Source: Laetiporus sulphureus 93-53 (Eukaryota > Basidiomycota > Agaricomycetes > Polyporales > Laetiporaceae). Taken from it: 64,000 nt of DNA. Positions 12,262-23,899 of the stretch are shown one piece after another. Within the stretch, counting starts at the first letter, position 1. Every line of letters starts with the position of its first letter. The position numbers were made by a program, and so were the translations under genes. The DNA is taken from NCBI RefSeq assembly GCF_001632365.1, contig NW_024468511.1, positions 150,222 through 214,221 on the forward strand. The letters are read 5' to 3'. Below the pieces are notes generated by a model, which saw only the letters and a program-made list of their open reading frames with translations, searched no databases and was not told the DNA's origin.

Positions 12262-15200
12262 CTAATTTCGGTCCGACTGCCACGAGAGGTCATTCGACTT
12301 GTGTCGAGAACTGGGTATGGGGTATTCAATGGGGTTCCTATGAATGGCACGGATGCCACTGCTGCTAGCCGAGTGTCCATGACTACCTGTGGACGACTCG
12401 GATGCCGTCCGTCGCATCCTCCTAGGCGCGAGCGAGCTCTTGCTCGCCCTTGGAGTTTCTGGACTCCTGCTTGACCTGCTCGGAGGAGGCTTGAGCGCAG
12501 GGGCGAGTGAGGGCACGATCTCCTTTGCGAGCTTGCGGACAAGGACAGCTCCGTCTTCCTTGCTGAGCTTCACGACAATGTCGTAGATGCCGTAGTGCTC
12601 GACCAACATCGCTCGGTTCGGATGCACCTCGCAGACGGTTCGCAGTATGCGCAAAAGGTTCAGCCGCACGACAGCTTTGCTATTGCTCAGCTTATCATTG
12701 ATGCGCTTGAAAAACGTCGACTTTGCAATGCCGACGGTTACGCTGATCGAGAGGCGGCAAATCTTCAGGAACGGTTCAAGTAAGTTCTCGAAGGAGTTAG
12801 ACTTCGCATTGACGAAGCACTGCAAAAGAGCTTCTAATGCCTCAGGCTTAGTGAGCTGATCCTCGATCTTGGCCGTCTCTTCCTGCAACCTGTCAATGCA
12901 ATTAATTTCACCGTATCCCCGTATACACTTCTTGGCTCACCATGATAGGATGGACTCCAGCGCGCTTACTTGGAAGTACGGGTCTTCAAGAAGTTGCAAA
13001 TATAATGACAGACCGTCATGTTGCCAGAGCAAGGTTCGGCAGCTCTTCCCGGCGCTGGCAAGATCGCAGAGGATCGGCAGCGCAAACTGTTTCAGTGGTG
13101 AGCTGGATTCGATCACTCGCTTCAAGCTCGGGATGATGCCAGCTTGGGCTGCCTCCTCTTGCCTAGACTTGTTCAACCGACAGAGATTGTAGCATGTCTG
13201 GAAAATGTGATTGGACATCTCCTACAAACCATCCGTTGTCAACCCAGCCATTCCTCATTACGCAATTAGCTACATACCGTCCCGTAAGGACCTGAGCTTC
13301 GTTCGTCTAGGATCCTGACCAGGATCTCGATTGCATTGGCATTCTGTAGGTTATCCAGCAGAGAGGGATTCATGGACAGGTGTTTGACGGCCTTGAGCAT
13401 GTTCACCAAGTATTCCGGCTGCAGAAGCTCGCATGCTCTCAACAGACCTACCAGAAAATGTCAGCTTGATTTCGGACTTGGACGGAGGAAGCGACTCACG
13501 GCGCACGATTTTGCGGGTGCCAAGTTCTTTCCGTACATGAATATCTGATTGAGATACTTGGCAGAACACAAGCAATATCAGGATGATCTTTCTATTCATG
13601 TCTGCCACGACGTCTCCTTCACCGGCCATGACATTCAGAAGAGCAGAGGACAATGGGTCCAGCAGGCCTTCGCGGATGAACATGCGGCAGAAATCATTCT
13701 TCGTCGTCGGACTCTGCAGCTCAAAAACGCTGCAGATGCCGTTGAGCGCATGTATGACAAGCTCCGTTTGTTCTGTAAAGTCTTCGTCAAGTAGATCCAC
13801 CAAGACCTTGAGTCCGCGGCATCTGAGATATTGCATCAGCATCAATCATGATACGCAGCGGTATCACAAAACCTCACGCTATGAACATCTGCAACGTGAG
13901 GACGGACGAATGACACAAGAGGCGGATAAAATTCGACGCCTCTGTACGACACTCTGGCGGGTATCGCTTTGACGTGAATTCTAACGGAAGATCAGATCAT
14001 ACACACGTCCTGATCGGACTGAGCTTACCCATTATGACCGGGATTCCACTTTCATTAAAATTTGATGAGATGGGCCGCCGCACGATGGTGAAAAACTGCT
14101 CACCCAATCAAACAGAAGCTCTCCAAGAAACCCATGTCTGCAGTGACAAGCTTTGATTATCTTGAATAAACGTAGGATCTCGTTGAGAAAAAAACAGATC
14201 TTACTGCATTGACAATTTTAAGCAACTTCAACGTGACGTCCCGAGAGTATCTACCCTCTAGAACCTCCAAGATGGCTAACATTCCGTGCGCAGAGACGAG
14301 CTGCGACTGTATCTCCGGGGTCTCTGCCATGATAGTGAGCTGATGAAGGAGGTTAGAATGTACGCTGATGAGGGAGCAAAGGTGAAGTTCTCACAAGCTG
14401 GTCGCACACCTCACGTAGTTGGAAGTCCGGAGCAGAGGGTGTCAACTGATCAATGAGCTCGGTGACGGTATTCGTCAAACGAGCATATTTGTCGCGCTGG
14501 AGATTTGATTCGAGGTCTTCCTCCGAGAAGCCTTCGTCAATCTATAGCAATCTTCAGCAGGCTACGTGGGCTTCAGAGGGACGAGACGTCACCTCAGCAA
14601 AAGGATCATCTTCGTCATCGTCATCTCCCAGCTTTGACATCTATGAGCATCCCGATCACATGCACAGAATAGAAATGTTTACATACCCATGATTTGTTAG
14701 ACAGACGCGTGGTCAGCTGTAAAGTCTGTGCAGAACGTAAAGCTGGCATTGACAGCAGCATTAGCTCCAATGTTGTACCAGGATCACGTAAGTTGCCACA
14801 CCAGCACCGTTCGCTTTCCCGAACACATCTTCGTAGTTCTCTTCATCGTCCTCGGCATATTTGCCAAACTGAGGCGGGCTTTGACGTCGCCGCGAGTCCA
14901 TGTGCCCGAAAGAGCCGCTACCACCATTAAACCCCATGTACGACGACGAGCGTGAATACATAGGTGCACTGTCGGTTATGGCAGACGTCCTTGATCCAGA
15001 CTGAGTGACAGAGTTCAAAGGCGGACGTGCACGACTGGGCGTCACGTCTGGTAGGGGAGCAATCTTTGGTTCAGGAGAATGGGGACCCAAACCAACAGTC
15101 TTGAGGTCGTTCGGATGGAAGAGACCGCGACGAGAAGGATTCCTGGCCTAATGCTATGTTAATCTCGCTTTCACGGATACACGCTCTGCACACGTACCTT

Positions 15201-17153
15201 GAAATCTGCAAGTTTCTGGATCAGTGTGTCATCGTCAGAGATGATGTCCGAGTAGTCTTCAATGCTATTTTCATCCTCGGGTTCAGCAACTGTAAACGGA
15301 GGAAGAGGGACGCTAGCCGACGGTCCTGGTGGACTACGCGTGGGGCGGATAGTCTGAGCGTTGTCGTCGACGTCAACTATCTGTTCTTCTGCTGACGTTT
15401 TCTCCGCGACTGGCAAATACGAGACTCAGCGGTCATGTATCAGGTCAGGATAGAATCAGCGTACCATGCAACTTCGACAACGAGATTCCTTCCTCAAAAT
15501 CATCGTCCCAGTTATCAGTTTGTTCCTCAGGAGGTTGCAGAATAAAGGGCATGGGCAATGTCTCGCGAACGTGTCCCAAGACTGGCGTAACTGGAGGACC
15601 CTTGCTGGCATGGAGCTGACGCGTTGCACTCAACCCCAATTGATTAGGTAGGCCGGGCGGATTCTGTGATTTGGCGGAAGCTGGCACCACAGAAGAAGGT
15701 ATTGGGGATGAGTCGAGTACTGCACCGTTTCTTTGTCGTTCTGGGAGCCGCGATGGCCGTGGCGGAGCTGAGGTATGCCAGATCAGAAAGGTGGCGATAT
15801 GGACAATTTGGACTATAGAACACGTACACTTCAGTGCTTCATTCCATTCTTGCACTTTCATCACGGCCTCGTCGTAGTTGTAGTTGCTCAAGGGCCGGGT
15901 ATGGCCTCTGTGATCGCGTGTGACGTTGCTGGATATTTGCTTCCGAGAAGCCACCATCCACGGATGCTTGAGCAGTTTCTTGGCGGATATCCTCAGGTTA
16001 CAATCCTTCTGGAAACAATGGTACAGGAAGTCCTTGACAATCGGAGATGCGCCTTCTGGGATGGGAGGACAGTCATCTTGAACAATACGGAATAAAGCAG
16101 GCATTGGGTCGAGAAAGTGGTAGGGCGGCCTTCCTTCGAGCAGCTCAATTACTGTGCAGCCTACACTCCTTAAATAGGGTTCATCGCTTTCTATAGTAGT
16201 AAGGCCAACTATGACTAACGTACCAGATGTCTGACGCTGTCGTCGCTCCCGATTGCTCTATGACTTCGGGCGCCACTATTTCACAGTGAGTCAGCGAGCA
16301 TATATGCGGTCGAATCAGCCAATGAGACGCACTCCAATACGGACTCCCAACCACCGCATCGTCACGAACAGGATTGGCAGCGGTACGACTCGCCACACCG
16401 AAATCCGCTAGTTTCACGCATCCATCCTTATTAGTAAGGATGTTCGCACCCTTGATGTCACGGTGGATGACGCCCTGGTCGTGCAGGTATACGAGTCCCT
16501 CCAGTACTTGAGAGATGTACACGCCGACAAGGGTCTCGGGGAACTTCCCAAACCGCTTGCATATATTGTGCAAAGATCCATTTTCGCAGAACCTAAGAGA
16601 CCGTTGCAGACACTTGCATGCAGTACGGGTAAGCCACTCACTCGAGAATGATGTAGAGGTATTCTGGTGTCTTCTCAAATCCTTTATACTTAACAATGTT
16701 TGGGTGCTACACGCTATCGTGAGTGTGAGGCAAATGCGGGAGGGACATCTTAAACGTACTTTCAGATTCTTGAGCAAATCAATCTCGGACTGCGAGTAGT
16801 CTAAGGATGAGCTCAACGCTATATCGATAGAAACCGGAGACGCACCATAATCTGTCCGATCTCGCTCTTTGGTATATTATTGAGCTGAATTTCCTTGACT
16901 GCCACCGTCTCCCCAGTAGCCCAGTTCAATGCGCCTAATGAGACATGAGTGACGGTGACGACGGAATTCGCGAAAGTCGACATACGGTAGACTTTACCAA
17001 ATGCACCCTTCCCGAGGGAGTCTCCTAATTGCTGCAAGCATGGTTGAAAATCAACAGATGCGCAATCCTGGGTACGCAGGATACACTGACATAAGCTTGA
17101 AGCAGTTTGTTGGGTTGAGAACGAGAGCGCGCCCTGCCCGTCGAGGAAGTCAT
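12262..17153 (-). CDS. sepH: Septation protein kinase Cdc7/SepH (SIN/MEN pathway)
   Basis: STE-group kinase of the septation initiation network, orthologous to S. pombe Cdc7 and Aspergillus SepH. Exons run 17153..17091, 17031..16986, 16934..16846, 16789..16760, 16706..16642, 16592..16333, 16275..16224, 16168..15828, 15767..15465, 15409..15198, 15147..14802, 14742..14687, 14640..14593, 14541..14395, 14339..14205, 14150..14104, 14048..14029, 13980..13878, 13822..13500, 13447..13278, 13221..12941 and 12889..12262. That is 22 exons and 1254 aa, with every junction in phase. The N-terminal kinase domain has [31 protein letters not shown] (HRD 141-143), DFG and GSPYWMAPEV. The middle has a SepH-like [10 protein letters not shown] and an acidic stretch. 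The C-terminal half is an armadillo-like helical repeat region ([34 protein letters not shown]). The tail is Ser/Arg-rich. Exon 17 is only 20 nt. The exon 11/12 junction has a plausible alternative donor. Confidence 0.92.
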
Positions 17154-18080
17154 TGCAGCAGACTTTGGGCATCACATAGATCGGTTCCAGTTGTTCTTCG
17201 AGGTCAGCTTTATACTGTATGTGCGCGTGGCCCTCTGCACGATCGAATGACTGTGGCTGAGCGAAATGTTCAAATCAGGCGAGCGCTCTGATCTGTGCGG
17301 TTCCTTCGGTCGTTGCCGACGTTCTGAACGAAGCGCAACTTTCGAAATGAGATGGTTACGGAAAGACAACTGAGTGTTGGATAAGAAGGACACGCTTCGG
17401 AGTTGTCTCAGCTCAGGACACAAGCCGGCAATGAGTACCTGTTCAAAGCGAGGTCCCAAAACGGTGCACGCTCGTCCTCGAGGCGAGGCGAGAGTCACAA
17501 CCCACGTGACCGCGCAAATCGCTTTGATACGATCCCGGGCGGCCCCCCTGGGGATTGCAAATGCTTCAGTGTCCTTCCTTTCAGTTCAGCCACAGCACAC
17601 AGACATTTATTTTGCACACAATACTCAGAGTCTGTGCTTGACACTTAGACAAGATATGTGTTATTAACTGAGGGCTATCGCAAGTTAAGTTGTATCTCAG
17701 AACATGCGATTTTAGTCATCGCAAACAAAGTACCGATTCCTAATATATCATGAAAACGTTGTGGATTTCCTCTAACTTTCTCCTTATATAAGATCCTCTC
17801 AGTTTGGAGTTAATTAACGCTCGGAAAAGGTACAAGATAAGCCCTTCCAAGCATTCTCAACTCATTCAATTGAATTATTCAATTCAATTCTAACGCATTT
17901 CTTGAAGTGAGAATCAGTGCTTTCTTCTCTGTGACAGTAAGGTAACCAAACCAAACTTATCATCACGCCCGCTTGGTGATAACACGTGCCTTCTCGCGGC
18001 GCTTATTATCTCAAGGACGCCGCCGCCGCAGGGAACATTCACACCACGCCTTGTACTCTCTCCCATCGACTGTTCCTATC
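17154..18080. other. Divergent promoter region (sepH / SNARE)
   Basis: 927 bases between two divergent start codons. The stretch 17690-17950 is AT-rich and includes the palindrome ATTCAATTGAAT at 17864-17875 followed by ATTCAATTC. No gene was recognised. Confidence 0.5.
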
Positions 18081-19275
18081 ATGAGCTTTCAAGACATAGA
18101 AACTGGTCTGGCGCAGCGACCTCTGTCGCCGCGCATTGGTATGCCGCAGTCCCAAGAGGAAGCGGCATTCCTGAGCCTGCAGTCATCCCTCTCACTTCAA
18201 GTGTTCAAGATCAATTCCAATGTGCAGGGAATTCTGAAGCTAGTCGATCAGCTGGGCACTCCGCGCGATTCTGAGAATCTAAGGAAGTCTCTGTATGTGC
18301 GAACATCTGTAACTGAAGGGAAAAGGGTGTAGATTGATGCGGTGGATGCGCAGTCATGACTTGACGGAGACCACTCGTGCGATGGCGAAGCGCGGTTCCG
18401 ACGATTTGAAGAAACTTGCGGCGTTGCAAGCGACTCTGGTGTGTCCTAGATACTATATGCCCACGTTGTATTCTAATTTACTCCATAATGTTAAGCCTCG
18501 ACATAAGACGTCGTTGCAGAAGACCTCGCATGACTTCCAGCTATCCCTCGTCGCCTTCCAGCGCGCACAACAGGTGAGCGCAGACCGACAACGCACAGTT
18601 GTACAGGGCGTGAAGCTCGCCGTTGAAGAGGAGGAGGCTGCGCCGTACGTCATCCCTCTCGTTCTGCTACAATCAAACCCTCATATTTCATGCAGCCAGG
18701 AGCGATCGACCAGCCCTACACCATCACAACGTCAGGCGCAGATTCTCCATAACCAGTTCTCTCCTGCCGAGCTTGCGTTCCAGGAATCTCTAATCCAGGA
18801 ACGTGAAGCCGAGATCCGCGAGATAGAGACGGGCATTCACGAGCTTTCGGAGATATTCCGTGACTTGGGTACGCTTGTTTCAGAGCAGGGTGGCATGCTC
18901 GGTGCGTAATTATCTCATACATTTAAGACGTGTATATCAAACGGCCGGTTTGCTGCAGACAACATCGAGTCGAATATTTCATCCATCGCTGTTGACACCG
19001 CCGGCGCTGCAGAAGAGCTTACCACAGCTCACGAATACCAGCGCAAGGCCGGCCGAAGAGCGCTGTGTTTGACGCTGGTGCTTGTCGTCGTCGTGGCAGT
19101 GGTTCTTTTGGCAGTGCGTATCCTCAAATTTGTTCATTGTCCGAAAGGAATACCGATGTTTTGTCGATCCTTGCTTTAGATTCTCTCATGACAACCTTGC
19201 ATATGTAAAATACCCATCTTCTTCTCGCAGGACGTCATAAACAACGAGCGGGAACTTATGATTCATGATGTGTAA
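18081..19275 (+). CDS. PEP12: Qa-SNARE (syntaxin), Pep12/Vam3-like
   Basis: t-SNARE of the late endosome/vacuole type. Exons are 18081..18292, 18354..18438, 18496..18644, 18696..18901, 18959..19113 and 19231..19275 (283 aa), all in phase. The N-terminal part is a helical Habc-like domain (about residues 25-150: QSSLSLQVFKINSN...FQLSLVAFQRAQQ). The SNARE motif at about residues 180-240 (EAEIREIETGIHELSEIFRD, then EQGGMLDNIESNI) carries the zero-layer Gln, which makes it Qa. A transmembrane segment follows (CLTLVLVVVVAVVLLA). Length matches yeast Pep12 (288) and Vam3 (283), so the exact paralogue is uncertain. Oddly, the last exon adds a 14-residue charged tail (DVINNERELMIHDV) beyond the anchor, longer than most Qa-SNARE luminal tails. 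Confidence 0.85.
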
Positions 19276-19875
19276 TTATGAGTATGTGCATATGTCACCT
19301 TAATACTGATAGATATTCTGCGGACAACGCCATTGGACGCGATTATTGTAACCCATAGTTGGATGGTTTTGCTGTCGTGAGCAACAATTGCATTCGTTGA
19401 TGAGGCACGTTTTGTGGAATGTGAAACAGTTGACGAATTACGGTTGGCTCTGCCGCCGTCGACGATTATGCTGAAGTTACGCCTTGGCCCTATGACGAGG
19501 CAAGCTGTCAAAGTCTTCGGGCCACGCATAAGCCGTTATCAATGGATAACCAGGCCATGGATCACAATGGCAGCACAAAACGGCCCGGAGGCAGGAAGGA
19601 TAGACCGCCGACCGATGCAAGGAAGTTCAAAGACTGTCGTCCATTCAACTGGAACCAGTAGCTGTTCCTTCACCGGGATATGGTATGTACTACGCACCAT
19701 TCAAATGCCACAAGATTCGCACTCAGACAAGAGATCTACCAGAGCCAGCGGCTAGGGAGAAACGTTTTAGACTGAGCAATGGATAGAGCTACATTTGACA
19801 GCAAAACCAAATCGTCCTGGAACAGCTGGGTGAGCCGTGTAGAATCGTACAGTAACGTGAAATGCTCACCACCAA
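19276..19875. other. Convergent 3' intergenic region
   Basis: 600 bases between the 3' ends of the SNARE gene (+) and the mitochondrial ribosomal protein gene (-). No gene, RNA or repeat was recognised. Confidence 0.5.
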
Positions 19876-20778
19876 TCATCTACGTGCGAAAGGGACCTGG
19901 AAGCCCGATAGCAGTGCTCTTGCTCTATTTTGCGCACCAACACCAGTTGCGTCGGTGACGAAGTGTACGTGCATGCCGAATGTCTTGGGATAAGCGTCGA
20001 AGTTGACGTCGATCTGGGGGAACAGAGACAACGCCTCTGGGGGCAGACCGAACGACACAATGCCTTGTGCGGCGCTAGGCGTGTTCAACGGTGATGCAGA
20101 GCCTGGCATGAGGATTCCGGGGAACTCGCGCAGCCGAGGGAAGACAAACTCGACGAGGATGCCCAGGAAGTCGTACATCTTCGGGCCGACCATGTCAACC
20201 TTCACGCCAATCGGTTGCCCCGGTCGAACCCATCCACCGACGTTCCTCTTTCCCTTCGTGATCTGCACGCCCTCCGCTGACCGTTGGTTCCCGGAATGGT
20301 CTGACTCGCCCGACAAAGCGCGGAATGCTATGATGGGACCAAGGAGACTCGCCTTGTTGTTCAAGGCCTCCTTGATCATCGTGTGCAGCTGTATACGTTT
20401 TAGCTCGACGACGTTGTTCGGTGTGACCGGCGGTAAAGGCTGCTTGAAGTATTGGTTACCGCCAACCGGCGGGTTGTTGCGAAACTTGACGTAGGGGTCG
20501 TCGGGATCGTACTTTGGGCGAATTTGGCGGATTGGCTTGCGGATTGGCTCGTGCTTGTATGTCATATACATAAGATTGTCCTGGACGGTGGTGTAGTAGT
20601 GCTCGGCGAGACGGCACGCGTGCGTATCGCGAACGGTAATGTTGACATGCGGGATGGGAAGATCCTTATCGTCGCGTTTTAGTGGTTTGCGAATTTGCGG
20701 AGCTCGCTTGCTTGGGCGAATAGTGCGTAGTGCCAACGACGAAACAATTCGCGGAGCACGAGCGACATCTGCACTCAT
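19876..20778 (-). CDS. MRPL7: Mitochondrial ribosomal protein uL5m
   Basis: Single-exon minus-strand gene, 300 aa, encoding the L5-family protein of the large mitoribosomal subunit (yeast Mrpl7). The C-terminal half has the L5 core: GQPIGVKVDMVGPKMYDFL, then LVEFVFPRLREFPGI, and a final strand region near HVHFVTDATG. The first 40 residues are Arg/Lys-rich and lack acidic residues until KRDDKD, fitting a mitochondrial presequence. It has an N-terminal extension relative to bacterial L5 (about 180 aa), as in fungal mitochondrial homologues. The start ATG at 20778 is followed by MSADVARAPRIV. The gene is divergent from the CaaX-box gene, sharing a 327-bp promoter region. Confidence 0.93.
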   Translation of the reverse strand: MSADVARAPRIVSSLALRTIRPSKRAPQIRKPLKRDDKDLPIPHVNITVRDTHACRLAEHYYTTVQDNLMYMTYKHEPIRKPIRQIRPKYDPDDPYVKFRNNPPVGGNQYFKQPLPPVTPNNVVELKRIQLHTMIKEALNNKASLLGPIIAFRALSGESDHSGNQRSAEGVQITKGKRNVGGWVRPGQPIGVKVDMVGPKMYDFLGILVEFVFPRLREFPGILMPGSASPLNTPSAAQGIVSFGLPPEALSLFPQIDVNFDAYPKTFGMHVHFVTDATGVGAQNRARALLSGFQVPFARR

Positions 20779-21105
20779 CTAAACACGAAAATTTAGTATG
20801 ATGCAACGGGGAGCATGTTAGCGAGGACATACTTCGGCGGGGGTGGGCGAGAGCACAACTTGCACCAAAAAGGACAATAACGCGTGTAGTTGACACTGGC
20901 TATTGATCGTTGTAAGCGTGAGAAAGCTAGTTTATCGGTATCCGCAAACGGAAGCATTTCGCACTCAGGCAGTGCGCCTCACTTGGGAAGCGACCCGTTT
21001 CGACTGACCCGAAGTCTCGTCCAACTGCTGCCACTCTTTTCCCTCATATCTTGTTCTGCTTGGAGGGAGCACTGTTTCTGGTTCTCTCTGTAATTGTCTC
21101 GGTCT
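20779..21105. other. Shared divergent promoter
   Basis: 327 bases between the start codons of the uL5m gene (-) and the CaaX-box gene (+). It presumably acts as a bidirectional promoter. No TATA-like box stands out. Confidence 0.5.
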
Positions 21106-23468
21106 ATGGCTCTGACGGCGACGGCGCAATCTGCCCTGCGAGAGCCAGCGTGGGATGAGGTGATTGTGCCGACACTTCGTAAACGTGAGTGTCCGCCTTT
21201 GCACTCCTCAGCTGCATCCTTCAATATATATTCGATATAGGCTTGCAGGATGAGAGCAAAGTGCTCGCGCGGAGGATCTCTGCTGCCTCAGTTGGGTCGG
21301 CCGACGATCTTTCCGACCTGTACAACTCCAACGCGTTTATATCGCGTCAAGATGCCGCCACGCCGCCGGCGCAGCATTCATCAAATCATAAACCTAGCGC
21401 TATTCCTCGGCCAAGCCTTCAGCAGTCAAGGACAGCAATGGACTCGCCCAACGCCGTCGGACAACCGCCCCAACCGCCGCGTTCTCGAAGCCTGTCGCAG
21501 CCATTGGCCTTCGATTCCCCGAAGCCAGCAGAATCACCGCACTTGCAAACAGGATCTTCCTCTTCTAGGCCCACTTCTCCCATGGTGAACGGCAGAACTC
21601 GTATCCCAGTCTCACGTGGGAGGGCAGGTAGTGCCTCGAGCCATGCTCGGGGCTCTACCAATGGGAGCAAAACTGACGAAGGTACATCTTCGCAGTTGCA
21701 TTCGGAACGTTGCTTATTTCATGGGGCGTCATAGATTTCTGGCCTGCAGAGGGAGGGCCGCGGTCATACAGCACACGTACAACAGTTCGGATGCCACGGC
21801 ATAAAGCATCTGAGCTCTTCGACGAGCCTGCGCCTTATAGCGCGAACTCTTCAGCAACGTCACACCCGGAATATGAGCAAGACAACGTCGCATGCTATCG
21901 TATATCGTCAGATTCGGAGGAGCGTCCGTATGAGCATTGGTATCGCGGCGACGTGTCTCGCAATGGGGGTGTGGGTGAACTACGTGTCGGTAAGCGTGAG
22001 GAGATGCTTGACATCGCGAGTTATGGACATTCGTTCCGGAAGGCATCGTCTCGGCTGGTGTACAACGGTTACACCAGATCACGGTCTAACTCCACGCATC
22101 AAGATCTGGCAGCATCTCAGATCGCAACCAGGCGGCGATCAGGGAGTATGGGCGCAATGTTAACACAGAGTGCATACTCCGACGACGAGGATGCGCACGC
22201 TCAAGACCTGAGCAGGACGCTCAACGATGAGGATGTGAGCAACGTGTTGGATGAGCATCCCCCGACAGACGTAGAAAGCACTGAGGAGCAAGCGCTCGAA
22301 CCCTACAACCAGGACGTTGTGCCACATCCCAACGGCACCATCTCCTCGCCTTCGTTGGCTCTCATTCACCCACAGGCTGGACATCACGACCCCGGCCGGC
22401 AGCGAACAACATCGACAAGCATATCCCGAATACCGACACCTACCTCGCAACGACAGAGGTCGCCGATACCACGTACGCCTACTCCCACGAAAGCTCTTGC
22501 ATCTTCTGCTACCTCGTCAACACGCCTGCAACCCCTTCCGCGCTCCCAATCGCAACCACAAACGCAGATTGTCAGCCAGCGCACGGCGGCGAAGCGGCGT
22601 GCGAAGAGTCCCGCGACGTCAACACCTAGTTCGGCTGCGAAGAAGGCGAAGACAAAATCGCCTCCCTCCGCCCACAGAAAGATTATCCATACCGTCGAGA
22701 ACAGAAGATCAATCGGACAGTACCCTACACCTGATGGCGATGGTCTGGTGGATGCAATTCCTTATTGGACGCAACCAGTACCTCCATCGGGCAATTGGGA
22801 TGACGTGAGCGCTCATATGTCAAATTCACCTAATCATGCGTTTGACGTTTGTATTACGGTGTCGCAGGTGGTCTTGCCCGTGGTTGCACGAAAGAAAGGT
22901 CTAGAGTCCCATTATGTCCCAGCAGATGGAAGCCCGCGACCGCGGAAAACAAATAGTGGGATCTACGAACCTGTGAGTCTTGCGACGTCTCTTGGGTGCC
23001 CTCTTGCCTGCTATGTTCCGAATGCTCATCGCGGCGTGCTCCTTCAATATCGTGTTGACCCAGGCTCCAGGCACGTTTGGATATGATCCTTCGAAAGCTC
23101 GGCGACGTGAACTGGGAAAAGAAGTGGAGCAGATTCCGATGGAGGAGCTCGACCAGAAGGTGGATGTGGTAACGGAAGAGCCCTCGCGTGTCACTGAGTC
23201 GCCGAAGCCACAGCCGCCGCTGCAAATGCAACCACAAGCACAACCAGAGTCAACGCCGATACCGAGTTCAAATAGCGAGCTGGATCGCGCACGGTCCCGG
23301 CCGTCTCTTCCACCCTCACCCCCACCATTTGCTCATTACGCCGCCGGCACTGCACCACGGCCAATAGACCCTCCGATCGTGCAGGCCTTTCCCGAGGCAC
23401 AGGCTATTAGGCAAGATGTTCAAGAAGACGGCGGAGGCTCCGGTTGTTGTAAATGCATCATCATGTAG
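21106..23468 (+). CDS. Unknown disordered protein with C-terminal CaaX box
   Basis: Exons are 21106..21184, 21241..21681, 21735..22804, 22868..22972 and 23064..23468 (699 aa), all in phase. I recognise no domain. The N-terminus (LREPAWDEVIVPTLRKRLQ) is predicted helical. Most of the rest is low-complexity Ser/Pro/Arg-rich, including an SP-rich stretch about residues 400-500 and basic clusters such as KRRAKSP and KKAKTKSP. A conserved-looking segment near residues 530-580 (LESHYVPADGSPRPRKTNSG, then FGYDPSKARRR) precedes a Pro/Gln-rich tail. The protein ends GSGCCKCIIM. CIIM fits a CaaX prenylation box with Met favouring farnesylation, and the adjacent CC could be palmitoylated. I infer membrane attachment; the cellular role is unknown. 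The exon 3 acceptor could alternatively be at 21749. Confidence 0.75.
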
Positions 23469-23899
23469 GAGGGAGTGGTGAGATCTTACGAAGACATATT
23501 CTTGGCATTTTTCCCCGCACTCTCGGATCGGTGGCTTCTTTAGCTGGCAGTCGCTAAACTTTCGTGTACCATGTTTTGCAACGCGATTCTTTATTGCGCG
23601 GACTTTGCATATTCCGTGCGGTTATGGTGTCGGCAACCTGTGCTCGGGGCCCATTCATGATTATCGTCGCTCCCTGCTCCGGTAATATACTCCAGCCGGG
23701 GACTAGTCTTTACACTACTTGTAAAATTGTTCAGCATAGCTTTTCATATCGCCGGTCAGTCATGTTAGGATCACATCAATCAGTCAGTCTTTACAGCCAC
23801 CATACCCACACATTACAGTACGTACACTAGATCTATTTAGCTCCGAAGCATTATTTCGATCAGCCATGAGGCTCCTACGTTGGCGTTGCCGCCCAACAA
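23469..23899. other. Convergent 3' intergenic region
   Basis: 431 bases between the CaaX-box gene (+) and the M64 peptidase (-). No feature was recognised beyond presumed 3' UTRs. Confidence 0.5.
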
